Part shown: piece by piece, positions 55,440 through 64,000 of the stretch
How positions within the stretch are numbered: position 1 is the first letter of the stretch
How the letters are laid out: every line of letters begins with the position of its first letter
Assembly (NCBI GenBank): GCA_948144175.1
Contig: CANXME010000853.1
Location: 620,001 to 684,000 of the forward strand
DNA length: 64,000 nucleotides
DNA from: Closterium sp. NIES-65
Lineage: Eukaryota > Streptophyta > Zygnematophyceae > Desmidiales > Closteriaceae
Direction: 5' to 3'
The notes under the pieces: generated by a model
The model's database searches: none
What the model was told of the DNA's origin: nothing
Seen by the model: the letters and a program-made list of their open reading frames with translations, nothing else
Program-made: the position numbers and the translations under genes

Positions 55440-55472
55440 CATGTGCATACACCGGGATTCGAACCCAAGACC
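55440..55472 (-). other. tRNA T-arm-like sequence beside the primer-binding site of element 6
   Basis: The minus strand reads GGTCTTGGGTTCGAATCCCG some 3 to 25 bp downstream of the primer-binding site. GGTTCGAATCC matches the T-arm/B-box consensus of tRNA genes. No full tRNA fold can be made, so it is not called a tRNA gene. Confidence 0.55.
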
Positions 55473-55484
55473 ACTCTGATACCA

Positions 55485-55614
55485 TGTGAGAAATGAACGA
55501 GAATGAATGCAGTATGAAAGAGTTGGGTACAAGTACTAACCCTAATTGGTTTGTACCTTATATAGGCTACCCCACTATAGCCTACACAAAAGCATAAGCT
55601 ATAATGTTCTGACA
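55485..55614 (-). repeat. 5' LTR of element 6
   Basis: 130 bp. Same ends as its partner, with eight substitutions between them. Confidence 0.94.
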
Positions 55615-55619
55615 ACCGT

Positions 55620-56240
55620 ACAGGTTGACCCTGAGGGGGTGGATCCGGTCGACGCCTGCGATCCACTGGATGCATTCTGGAGGGGCTTTCGGAGTTTCCG
55701 CAGCTTCTTTTGAACTCCTAGCTGCCTCTTCAGCTGCTTCAGCTCCATAGACTTCTTCCCTGGGGAGTGGAGTGTCGTCTTGGGCTGGTTCCGGGAGAGG
55801 ACGTTCACGCCGTGAAAATGTCTACTCCTTTCCACACTCCTTAATTTTTTCCCCAGCTCTGTAGGCACCGGTACCACTTCTTTAATTGTCTGCTTCCTCT
55901 GGAGTTCTTCCCGGAATTCGTTTATGGCTCCAGACCCGCGAGAATTACCCGTCTTCATTAAAGCATCTTTGAACGATAACTTTAACGAATTCTGTTTTTT
56001 TTCCGGGGTCGAATTGGAGAGTTTCCGTCTTGGTCGAGTCTGTTTTCGCGGAGGTTTTCTTTTCCTCGGCGAATCCCTCTGACAAATTTCGGTCAAGGGG
56101 CTTGCGATTTCGCCCTTGATTCTCCAAATCTCGCGCCCAATGCTGTCCTTCAATTTCGATTCGGTCCAGATTGCGCTGACGCTTTCGGATCTGCTTTTCC
56201 TCGCCAGCACGATCCGCAATCACTGGCAAGATCCGTTTTT
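55620..56240 (-). pseudogene. Chromovirus gag-pol linker
   Basis: After the gag stop the same frame holds a second stop and then reads open from about 56219 to the element 6 insertion. It is Lys/Arg-rich with no fold I recognise. An alternative frame is open over 55945-56229. Such a segment between the Gag finger and the protease is usual in these elements. Whether gag and pol are joined by frameshift or the stops are mutations cannot be decided from one copy. Confidence 0.6.
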
Positions 56241-57182
56241 TTACTTTTTGTCTTTAGTTTTGTCACTCCCACGAGCTCGGAATGCCGCACGTGCAGATTT
56301 CATGTGAAAACAGCCGACAATCTGATGTCCGTTTCCGCCGCAAAATTCGCAAAACGTTTTGTTTTTTGCAGGTCGTGAATTCGCGTCGAATTTGTCGACT
56401 TCCATGGGGTCGGCGAACGTGGTTGAAGCCGAGCGATCCCCTTGTCGTGATCCGACGACGTGGGGCCGTCGTGTTCCGGAGTTGACCAAGTCAAAACGCT
56501 CCGCGGCCGATACGATTTCGCTGTAGCTGCTGCAATTCGCTGCTGCAAACTGGCGCCGATTGTCGGTTTTCAACCCCGCGATGTAGGACTGAATTTTTTC
56601 GCCCTTGGTAATGCCGGGGATGCGATTATAAAATTCCTCCATCTGCTGCGTGTATTGCGCGGCACTCCCGAATTGCCTATGGTGATGTATTCTTTCGCGC
56701 GCAATATAAGTGGAATTAATCGGCTCAAAACGTTTGAGAATGTCTGCCCGGAACTGCTGCCACGTGGCTTCGCCCTGGAAAATGCTGCTGTTGCTCCCGA
56801 GCCACTCGAGAGCTGGACCGCGCATCAACGTTGTCGCGAGACGAATTTTCTCGCCGTCGTACTCCGTCGTCGACCATCCGATCGCCGTGAAATAAATTTC
56901 CATCGTCGCGAGCCACCGCGTGACGTCGGATTTTCGATCGCTAGGGTCGAACGATTCCGGCGAGCGAAGTTTCGGAACCTCAAACTGGCGCTGCGACTGC
57001 TGCGAAGTCGTCGAAGCAGGAATGTTCATGGTCGAGAGGAGCTGCGTAACGCGCTGCAGTTCGTTTCGGAGCTGCTCGTTCTCCAATCGCGACCGTTCAG
57101 TCGTCGCTCGCATCTCCGCTTCCATCTTGGCGATTTGCGCGAAGAGCTGCTGCGTAACGTCGTTGGTCGCCGGCGAACCCAT
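56241..57182 (-). CDS. Chromovirus Gag with zinc knuckle
   Basis: 313 codons from ATG 57182, intact. A coiled-coil-like N-terminus (AKMEAEMRATTERSRLENEQ) leads to the retrotransposon capsid domain: VTRWLATMEIYFTAIGW, RLATTLMRGPALEWL, FRADILKRFEP. A canonical CX2CX4HX4C knuckle, CEFCGGNGHQIVGC, stands at about residues 283-296, followed by a basic tail and TAA at 56241-56243. It would pack element RNA in particles. The leader upstream holds a solo LTR. Confidence 0.9.
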   Translation of the reverse strand: MGSPATNDVTQQLFAQIAKMEAEMRATTERSRLENEQLRNELQRVTQLLSTMNIPASTTSQQSQRQFEVPKLRSPESFDPSDRKSDVTRWLATMEIYFTAIGWSTTEYDGEKIRLATTLMRGPALEWLGSNSSIFQGEATWQQFRADILKRFEPINSTYIARERIHHHRQFGSAAQYTQQMEEFYNRIPGITKGEKIQSYIAGLKTDNRRQFAAANCSSYSEIVSAAERFDLVNSGTRRPHVVGSRQGDRSASTTFADPMEVDKFDANSRPAKNKTFCEFCGGNGHQIVGCFHMKSARAAFRARGSDKTKDKK

Positions 57183-57258
57183 CCTGTTCAGAAACCACGC
57201 AAGGGGGTTAATTCGAAAAGCGCGGAACTGGTGCTTACCAGAAATCGGCGTCGAATTG

Positions 57259-57388
57259 TGTCAGAATGTTATCTTTGTTCTCTAGCCTGCAGTGGGGTAC
57301 TCTATAGCGAGTACAACCCCTTACGGTTTCCTATATGTATCTTGCTGCTTGCTAGTGCAATCTCTCTTCTCTCTTCTAAACTTTCACA
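57259..57388 (+). repeat. Solo LTR in the chromovirus leader, AATTG duplication
   Basis: 130 bp, TGTCAGAATGTTATC to AACTTTCACA, flanked by AATTG at 57254-57258 and 57389-57393. Close in sequence to the solo LTR at 6147-6276. It lies between the primer-binding site and gag of the chromovirus. Confidence 0.92.
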
Positions 57389-57455
57389 AATTGGTCGCCC
57401 CCGGCGGTTTTTCGTTCCGCGACCGCTGCTTAGCCGAGAGTCGTCGAATGAGAAC

Positions 57456-57471
57456 GGCTCTGATTACCAAG
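57456..57471 (-). promoter_or_regulatory. Primer-binding site of the chromovirus
   Basis: The minus strand reads CTTGGTAATCAGAGCC right after the LTR, a Met-tRNA-like site offset by two bases and with one extra A compared with TGGTATCAGAGCC. Confidence 0.7.
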
Positions 57472-58195
57472 TGTCATAGGATCAAATTCTCAATCGAAAC
57501 TTGTCACTAAAACTGAATACAAGGCATTTTTATACTCGGAAAATACAAGGATAAACGAGATAAAACGAACCTTCGGGAACACGCCCTTCCCGATACTACA
57601 ATCACAAGTGCGCACAAGCACGCAAGGCTATTGGCACTTGGGATTACGCCCATATTACACCGTATACACCACTGTCGGTGCTGTCGGTGCCATATAATAG
57701 GTATGTCGGTGGGAAAAGTAGGAAATAAGAGAAATAAATAGAAGCCTCTAGAAAATGGAATACTAGGCCGATTGAGATGAGATAAAGACCAAAATAAAGA
57801 GGAGAATCTCAAAATAGTAGGTATAGTGAGGAGCCATAGCTAGGGTTTACCTAGCTAGGCAAGAGAGAGTTAGGCAAAAGAGGGTTTGCACTAGCAAGAA
57901 TGAGGATACAAATAGCAAACCCTAAAAGGGTTGTACTCGCTATAGAGCACCCCACTACAGGCTAGAGCCTAATATTCTGACACACCCCCATAGCCAAAGT
58001 GGGGTGTAATCAGCAGTACAAGCTCAGGGTGGATCACAATGTCACCACACATTCTGAGCACAAGTTCAAGAAGCAATAGTTTAAAGTTCACAATTATGAG
58101 CAAAGCTAGAGGCTATCGCAAAGGGCTAGTGTGGAGGAGGAGGGACTATGAGAGGAGAGGAGGTAGTGGGCGGCGGCTGAAGCTGCTGGCACACG

Positions 58196-58420
58196 GCGCA
58201 ACTGGAGCAACTGGCACACGGGCAACTGGAGCAACTGGCACACTGGCAACTGGAGCAACTGGCACACGGGCTACTGGATTAACTGGCTCCGCGGCTAAAA
58301 GTAGCGGCAGACGAGCAACGGACTCACGGGCGACTGGAGCAACGGGCTCACGGGCGCCTGGCGCAACGGCTCACGGGCGAATGGCGCTACAGTCTCACGG
58401 GCGACTGGAGCTGCTGGCTT
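58196..58420. repeat. 24-bp minisatellite inside element 7
   Basis: GGAGCAACTGGCACACGGGC-type units about 24 bp long, first exact (58206-58290), then degenerate. The plus-strand frame through it is a Thr/Gly/Ala string. Confidence 0.8.
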
Positions 58421-58739
58421 CTCGGCGGCCACCCCCTTCAACCTCCCCAAACTATCCCACCCCCATTTCACACACCCCCTACTGCACCCCTAGGGTCACT
58501 CACACCCCACCCCCTAGCACCACTCCGTCGACTCCCACACACCCACCCCCCTCAGCGGCAGGTGCAGCAGTGGGAGACAGAGGAGAAGGAGGAGCAGGTG
58601 ACGTCTCACACACCCGCCACCCCCATACCCGTCACCCCCATACCCTGAGTGTGCGGTAAGCGACCTCAGGTGTGCGCGAATCGTGCACAAGTGTGCGGGA
58701 AGCAAACTCAGGTGTGCGGTAAGCAGACTCAGGTGTGTC

Positions 58740-59010
58740 GGGGAGGGGGGGGGGGGGGGGGGGGGGGGGGTGGAGGGCGACGCGTGGGTCGACGGGGACG
58801 AGCGCATAGGTCCCCGGGGGCAGCGCGCGGGTCGACGGGGCCGCCGCGAAGGGCGACGGGGATCCGCGCGCGGGTTGACGGGGCCGCCATGAAGGTCGAC
58901 GGGGAGCCGCGGGCGGGTCGACGGGGCCGCCGCGAAGGGCGACGGGGAGCCGCGGGCGGGTCGACGGGGCCGCCGCGAAGGGCGACGGGGAGCCGCGCGA
59001 AGGTTGACGG
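58740..59010. repeat. G run and 43-bp minisatellite inside element 7
   Basis: A run of about 28 G (58742-58770) is followed by GC-rich units around GGGTCGACGGGGCCGCCGCG. Two clear unit starts at 58915 and 58958 give a 43-bp period. Position next to the primer-binding end parallels the leader minisatellites of the copia elements. Confidence 0.8.
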
Positions 59011-59444
59011 GGACGGGCGCGCGGGTTGACGGAAACCGCCACGCGTCCCGAGCGCATGGCGGGCAGAAAACCGCCACGCGCCCCGAGCGCGTGGCGGGAA
59101 GAAAAAATGTACATCGCACGCCACGGGGCGCGCGACAGACAGTAGGGCAGCGGAAGCAGGCGGGCCCACAGGCCAGGAGCGACACTGCTCTGATAGCATC
59201 TCAAAATAGTAGGTATAGTGAGGAGCCATAGCTAGGGTTTACCTAGCTAGGCAAGAGAGAGTTAGGCAAAAGAGGGTTTGCACTAGCAAGAATGAGGATA
59301 CAAACCCTAAAAGGGTTGTACTCGCTATAGAGCACCCCACAACAGGCTAGAGCATAATATTCTGACAGAGAAAAGGGAAAATAGGATAACGGAAAAATAT
59401 AATAGTGAGAAAATATTATAACAGGGACGTCCTCTCACAGAAAC

Positions 59445-60345
59445 GACCCAGTGAAGCCAGGTGGGCGGCGCCGCCAGGTCTCCTCATGCAAGCTGCCCTG
59501 TAAGAAAGCTGTGCTGAAGTCAAGAGAGTGAAGCTCGTAGTCACGCTAAGCGGCGATGTGCAGCAGCACCTGAAGAGTGGTCATCTTCGAGGTAGGGAAG
59601 AAGGTCTGGAAGAGGTTAACTCCCTGTCAGTGACTAAAGCCTAGTGCAATGTAATAAGCCTTGAAGACAGGCGGAGAACCAGACGGCCGCTTTACCCTGA
59701 AAATTCACATGTCATCGACTATGTTCGCCCCACGAGGGGGAACTGCGTCGACGTAAGTGCCTGTGGACTTACAGGATGCCATCTCTGCATCCATGGCTGT
59801 TTGCAAGTGAGAGGAGTAGGGACCCGTAATCGCCTCTGCGTAAGAGCGCGGGGTCGGGATGTCCTGTGCATCCAGGTCTCCCTCAGGTGCAAGCTGCATG
59901 GACACGAGATAATGTACAGCAGTTGCAAGACACTCAAAGTCCTCTTGCCTGTCCTCAAGGACGTCCGTGCTAAGAGCACACTCACCCGCGACGGACGGAG
60001 GACAGTTAGACTCAGACTCAGCAACAAGAATAGCGGCGTAGTCAAGACGACAGGCGGCAGCAAAGTCAACAAGCTCAGTAACAAGGGCAGACGCAGCAGT
60101 AGACTCAAATGAAGGGTCAGTGACAACAGTGGCTAGAAGACGTGTGACAGTAGGACTAGCAGCACGAACCAAGTCAGACTCAGGGTTCGGACTGTCAGGA
60201 AGGGAGGACGCAGGAGGAGACGGCAGGGGAACTCACAGCAGAATAGAGGAAGGACGAAGCGTCATCAGGTGAGTGCCGAGGACAGGACGAGGACGCGGAT
60301 GCGGGACACGATGACTAGTGCGACCAGCGCGAACAGGCGGGTGAA
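59445..60345 (-). pseudogene. RT N-terminus and linker of element 5
   Basis: The frame 59705-60172 reads FESTAASALVTELVDFAAACRLDYA, LEDRQEDFECLA, GDLDAQDIPTPRSYAEA and the SHLQTAMDAEMASCKSTGTYVDAV start of RT. The rest of RT toward 59445 (HSLDFSTAFLQGSLHEE region) is in shifted frames. Upstream it is lost beyond the SRHRVPHP-type linker near 60345. Confidence 0.82.
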
Positions 60346-61929
60346 GGTATGGTGAGAGTTCTTGAGAGTAGGTAGCTGGTTGGGTGCAAAGTGTGGTGAT
60401 GGTGGCAGGTGTGGGGAAGTCGACAGGTTGACCTGCAGGCAAGCAAGGCCATTTTTTATTAGGGACTGGGGGTGGAGGGATAGGGAAAGAGAAGAAATTG
60501 GGGTTTGATTTACATGGAGAATTGCCCTGAATAGCTGCCCACACTGTCCCTTCCACTTCCCAACCCTCGTCTCAAGGGCTTTGGTATTCTGAACCAGCAG
60601 AAGACGCATCTCCTACCGAAGGGGAGATACGTTGAAACGAGCAGTCTAATCCCCTCCAGTTCTGTTGCGGCAGCACCACCCCGACCCTCTTTCCTCCATC
60701 GTTTCAAAGCCTTCAATGTGTGAGCTAGGACAAGTGGAATGCATTCTCACCAAAGGGGAGATACGTTGAGATGAGCAGTTTGATACCCTCCAGCTCAGCC
60801 GCTTTTAGCAGCTGGAGCATCACGCCATCCCCTACACCCCCATCCTGCCTCCCCACATCCCCTCCTCCCGAGCCTCCGCCCAAGCCTACCGCCGAACCAA
60901 GCTGGCTGATGCGGGCGGTCTCGGTTCAGGACATGCCCATACTGGCCCCTATCGCCCCTAGCAATCCAAACCCTAAGCCGCTCCTTCCTGCTGCTGTCCC
61001 TCCCTTTCCCCCTGCCCCTCCCCCTCTTCCACTCACCATTTCCCCTCAGTAGAAGCAGCAGCGGCAGCAGCAGCAGCAGCACTTCTGGTACTGCTGCTAA
61101 TGGTGCTAGAGCCCAAAGAACCAGCCTTCGCACCAGAGCCCACCCCTCCCATCCCTCCTCCCCCACATCCTCCTCCTCCTCCCCCAGTGAGGGAGATGGA
61201 GGGGAGGGCTGAGAAGGGGGCGGAGGGGGTGGATAGGGGAGGTGCGAGGGGGAGCCGTTGGATTGACGGTAGAGTCGGTTGAGATGAGAGAATAGATGCA
61301 CTGAGCGAGCGAGACGGCCCTCAAATGGGAGAGGGAGAGAGGAGGGGGAGGGGGAAGGACGCAGGCAGAGAAGCGGCAGATAGCAGTCAGAAAAGGAACT
61401 CAACACATTGAGCAAGAGAGATGGCTCTGAGGAAAGGAAAGGAAGGGACATGGGACGGGGAATGCAAGAGGAAGAGGCTTGCAGTGTCAAAGATGGCTCT
61501 TGATCTCACTCACGCTGTCAGAGCAGGCGGGTCGGCAAGTAGTGCAGGCAGGTCGTCAAGCATTGCTGGCAGGTCGGCAAGCAGTGCAGGCAGGTCGGCA
61601 AGCATCAGTACCACCCACTTCTCCCCCTGCTATCCCCCCTCCCCCTCCCACTTCACTGGCAAGGCTTGGCTTGGCATGACTTTCAGATTGCAATGCAATC
61701 ACTCACGCTCTAACAGCGGGCAGGTTGGCATGCAGAGCAGACAGCGTGGCTCCATTGGAACCACCAATCTTGGCGCCCCCCAAACCACCCGCACCTCCCC
61801 CTGCTGCCCCCACTCCCCCTCCCCCTCCCCAGCTCCCACCCCCGTGCGCCAACCCCACCCCTCCCCCACAGGTGCGCTGCTAGCACTGTGGAGATAACTA
61901 CTACAACGGGAGCTAGACTACGGGCTAGG
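60346..61929. other. No gene recognised; short repeats
   Basis: Two related blocks with GGGGAGATACGTTGA and CCCTCCAG lie near 60623 and 60756. 61530-61615 is a 21-bp tandem repeat GGCAGGTCGGCAAGCAGTGC (about four units). Pyrimidine-rich stretches at 60780-61060 and 61750-61880 give Pro-rich open frames that are not taken as genes. Confidence 0.5.
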
Positions 61930-62094
61930 CATGGGTGCTCGTGTGATCTCTGCATTCGTTGGTCCTAAGTCGTTTTCCTAGTGCACACACTACTTGATAG
62001 TTCACAAGGTAATTTGGCAAGAGTTTCACTAGAGAAAGTAGACAACAATGGTACAATGAAGTTGGCATGGCAAGACTACATAAGAGCAAACATT

Positions 62095-62960
62095 CAGGTC
62101 GGTCGACTGCCAGCGCAGCATGGTCGACCGCGTTCCAGCACGACTTGGTTGACCGCACTCCAGCAGTGCAAATTCGATGGCGTGCCAACGTCGCAGGTTG
62201 ACGGCGTGCCAGCGTTGCTCACGCAGAACAGCAGCGCACCCGCTTCGCAGGTGCGCGCAGATGATTGGCGGGCTGAGCCTCGTCACCTGCACAACACATG
62301 TCACTGTCCTAACGACTCCACCTGATCCGCCATGTCGACCTCGGAATACCACCACCGAGGTCGGGCTCGCCAACTTTGCCTGGGCGACCATCGCATTCCT
62401 CCGCAGAACCTCGTCACCCAGGTAACCTGGTCGACCGGGCAACCACGTCGACCAGCAGCTCCCATACTTGCCCGTCGACCTCCCAAGTTGACGGCCACCT
62501 CCAGTCGACCTCACCAGGTCGACCACACCCTCGGTCGACCTCCTCCAGGTCAACGTCACTCCTGGTCGACCAGCTCCGCGTCGACCAGCACTCCTGGTCG
62601 ACCAGCTCCTCGTCGACCAGTGCAGTTGTCCGCCAACCTCCCAAGCCGGCTAACCGAAGTCACCGTCACGCAGTTGACGCCCAGCTTCTCGACGCCCAAC
62701 CGCTCGGCGTCCTGAGTCGAGTTCGACGCCGGCCCCTCCTCTGTCGACCACAAGGTCAGGTCGACCACCAGCAAGTCGACCAGCAGGTCCTGTCAGCCGA
62801 CCACCGAAGTCGGCTGCCCCAAGTTGACGTCACCAAGTTGATGTCCTCCGCAGGTCGACCTCCTAGGTCGACCTCCCTGGAGTCGGCGCCACCCTGAAGT
62901 CGGCGCCCGTGCAGTGGCCCCAGTGCAGGTCGACCTCCTCGTCAACCAGCTAGCCCACTG
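62095..62960. repeat. GTCGAC-rich tail of copia-B copy 2
   Basis: Dense GTCGAC and GGTCGACC words, as at 1340-2340, though the individual spacing differs and the 40-bp repeat is absent. Confidence 0.72.
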
Positions 62961-63179
62961 CTGCACGTCGGCTGCTCCCCTCACACCCGACCACGACGTC
63001 GGCCCGCCCAAGCGAGGACGGGGCCAACACACAACTCCCGTTGACACTCCCCTGCCGCGTTCACGCTTGGGCCCCCAGCCCACACGGCAGTACTCCTCGG
63101 AGAAAGCTCGTCGACGTGCACCCAACACCCAGCACGTCGTCCACCGCACCAGCCATGCAAGAGGGCATGGCACCTACTG

Positions 63180-64000
63180 CTGCACCTCGTCAGCTTCGTC
63201 GCACATGTCGGCCAAGCGCACCTGGCCGATAGCGACGGAGCACCGGTTGAAGGCTGGATAGTGCAGCGCCTTCGTCAGGAAGTCGGCCGGCTGCTCGGTG
63301 GTCGGGATGTACCTCAGCGAGAACTTCCCGCGCTTCACCATGTGCTGCAGCTAGGCCTGTCGCCGCTCCATGTGCTTGAGGTTGCCCGTTAACCCCATGC
63401 CCTCGGCGACTGTGATGGCCGACTTGTTGTCCACCCGAAGGACGGTTGGCTTCCCAGCATTCAGCTGCTGGAACTCTGCGAGGAGGAAGCGAAGTCCACG
63501 TCCCTACTTTCCGGCTTCCGTGGCCGCCACGTACTCCGACCCGGTCAACGACAACGTCGCGCACTTGATGCGCTAGCTCGACCAGGAGACCGCGGCCCCT
63601 TCGTAGACGAACACGTAGCCGCCCGTGCTCGTCCTGTTCTGCTTGTCACCGGCGTCGTCGGCGTCCACGTAGCCGACCAGCTCCAGCAACTCAAGTCCAC
63701 CACCGAACTCCAGGGCGGTGTCACGCGTGTTGGCGAGGTAGGCGAGGCAGCGGTCGACCTCGCGCCAGTGCTGGTCGCTCCTCACCGTGAGACCGCTCCC
63801 CAGCTTGCTGCAGGCGAAGACAAGGTCTGGCCTTGTCGTCGTCGCCGCGAACTGCAGCGAGCCGACCTTCTGCCGGTACTCCTCCTGTCGCTCCTGTGCC
63901 TCCTCGTCGTCGAAGGTGAGCTCGGCGTAGGCATCGACCGAAACCGGCGTCTTCGGGGTGCGCCCGGTCTGTTCCTCGTCGATGAAACGCCTACGCAGCT
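63180..64000 (-). pseudogene. RT-RNase H of copia-B copy 2, partial
   Basis: Blocks in sense from the edge: RRRFIDEEQ, PVSVDAYAELTFDDEEAQE, YRQKVGSLQFAATTTRPDLVF, MRSDQHWREVDRCLAYLA, then GYVDADDAGDKQNRTSTGGY and VYEGAAVSWSS (63573-63785), the RNase H start intact here. A TAG near 63573 and altered bases near 63500 break it. The last blocks (LRVDNKSAITVAEGMGLTGN, PADFLTKALH) run to about 63230. It corrects the reading of the shifted first copy. Confidence 0.82.

Larger units (their letters stand above)
52961..55614 (-). mobile_element. Copia element 6, internally deleted, ACCGT target duplication
   Basis: LTRs at 52961-53089 and 55485-55614 differ at about eight positions and one indel. ACCGT flanks both (52956-52960, 55615-55619). 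The primer-binding site at 55473-55484 is TGGTATCAGAGT on the minus strand. Inside there remain the 3' tract, a deletion junction near 53310 that removes the C-terminal RT and RNase H, RT N-terminus, linker, then a junction near 55265 to a non-coding leader. Gag, protease and integrase are gone, so movement would need proteins in trans. Confidence 0.95.
57807..59367 (-). mobile_element. Small non-autonomous LTR element 7, GAGAA target duplication, TG...GA ends
   Basis: Direct terminal repeats at 57807-57982 (176 bp) and 59199-59367 (169 bp) differ by a 7-bp gap and two substitutions. GAGAA flanks both (57802-57806, 59368-59372), and removing it restores the chromovirus LTR. The primer-binding site at 59187-59198 reads TGCTATCAGAGC on the minus strand, and a G-rich tract (CCCCATAGCCAAAGTGGGG region) adjoins the left repeat. 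The 1.2-kb interior has no credible gene, only 24-bp and 43-bp minisatellites and a G run. In sense the LTR starts TGTCAG but ends TGAGA, not CA. Confidence 0.93.
41631..59439 (-). mobile_element. Ty3/gypsy chromovirus with four insertions, GAAAC target duplication
   Basis: LTRs of 402 bp once insertions are removed: left 41631-41715 plus 49243-49559, right 57472-57806 plus 59373-59439, about 10 differences. GAAAC flanks both ends. The sense is minus: the primer-binding site is at 57456-57471, gag follows at 57182, and a polypurine tract (TTTGAGGGGGGGAAG on the minus strand) adjoins the left LTR. Order is gag, protease, RT, RNase H, integrase, chromodomain. It is interrupted by element 4 (3' LTR), element 6 (between gag-pol linker and protease), a solo LTR (leader) and element 7 (5' LTR). 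A frameshift and stops are also present. Confidence 0.95.
57472..59439 (-). repeat. 5' LTR of the chromovirus, split by element 7
   Basis: Pieces 57472-57806 and 59373-59439 total 402 bp and align end to end with the other LTR, with about ten substitutions. Confidence 0.93.
40083..60345 (-). mobile_element. Copia element 5, host of the nested stack; pieces 40083-41630 and 59440-60345
   Basis: The left piece has a 3' LTR (40083-40214), the G-rich tract, RNase H and the C-terminal half of RT. The right piece has the N-terminal half of RT and the linker. The chromovirus splits RT between them, with GAAAC duplicated at 41626-41630 and 59440-59444. Homology to the family stops near 60345 (in the GTHLMTLRPS linker region), so integrase, gag and the 5' LTR are missing. 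The age of the element must exceed that of everything inside it. Confidence 0.88.
61930..64000 (-). mobile_element. Copia-B element, second copy, cut by window edge
   Basis: In its sense from the right edge: RT end and RNase H (64000 to about 63180), then the GTCGAC-rich tail (62960-62095) and a stretch shared with 1180-1340 in the first copy. The order matches copy 1. No LTR border could be fixed at 61930. The left limit comes from the shared GCTAGACTACGGG word near 61914 and is approximate. Confidence 0.72.

Noticed and set aside
55440..55484. Possible tRNA gene
   Set aside because: Only a T-arm-like block and the primer-binding site are present, and no acceptor, D or anticodon stem can be formed.
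60795..61490. 231-residue minus-strand frame
   Set aside because: Pro/Ser/Leu-rich low-complexity composition and overlapping frames. No motif.

Overview
The window is eukaryotic nuclear DNA, almost certainly from the green plant lineage. GC-AT patchy repeats, GT-AG introns, Ty1/copia elements with the plant-type initiator-Met primer-binding site (TGGTATCAGAGC), a chromodomain-bearing Ty3/gypsy element and a Plavaka-type (CACTA-like) transposase all fit. The overall look (very GC-rich copia elements with poly-glycine Gag, plus a PLOD-like glycosyltransferase) suggests a streptophyte alga, perhaps a zygnematophyte such as Closterium. That placement is an inference with low confidence. No rRNA, tRNA gene or CRISPR array was seen.

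Layout. 1-943: 5' end of a minus-strand copia element that runs off the left edge. It is inserted into 944-1150, a duplicated fragment of the 3' end of the glycosyltransferase gene at 36955-38490. 1160-4390: truncated copia element of a second family (copia-B) with a GTCGAC-rich 3' region. 4423-6460: spliced minus-strand gene of unknown function, broken by a solo LTR and a stop codon. About 7500-11290: tandem array of a ~181-bp satellite with a dimeric higher-order phase. 11291-13960: unassigned DNA and a 451-bp tandem repeat. 14512-18262: Plavaka-type transposase with four exons, one intron made of a 156-bp minisatellite. 18355-19516 and 25869-26430: the same satellite in inverted orientation, split by copia element 2 (19517-25863, lacking reverse transcriptase). 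26502-33964: copia element 3, multiply broken. 33965-36954: mostly unassigned, with one MITE-like inverted repeat. 36955-38490: the one intact host-type gene, a membrane-anchored glycosyltransferase. 38491-40082: pyrimidine-rich repeats.

From 40083 to 60345 there is a nested stack. Copia element 5 (minus) was hit by a chromovirus (41631-59439, minus, target duplication GAAAC). The chromovirus was then hit by copia element 4 (41716-49237, plus, identical LTRs), copia element 6 (52961-55614, minus, internally deleted), a solo LTR (57259-57388) and a small non-autonomous LTR element 7 (57807-59367, minus). Each of these has a perfect 5-bp target duplication. 60346-61900 holds low-complexity DNA, and 61930-64000 is a second, decayed copia-B copy.

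Most coding capacity is retroelement Gag-Pol, nearly all of it damaged. The most interesting structures are the oppositely oriented satellite arrays around the transposase, the family-wide GC minisatellite in copia leaders, and the duplicated glycosyltransferase fragment.
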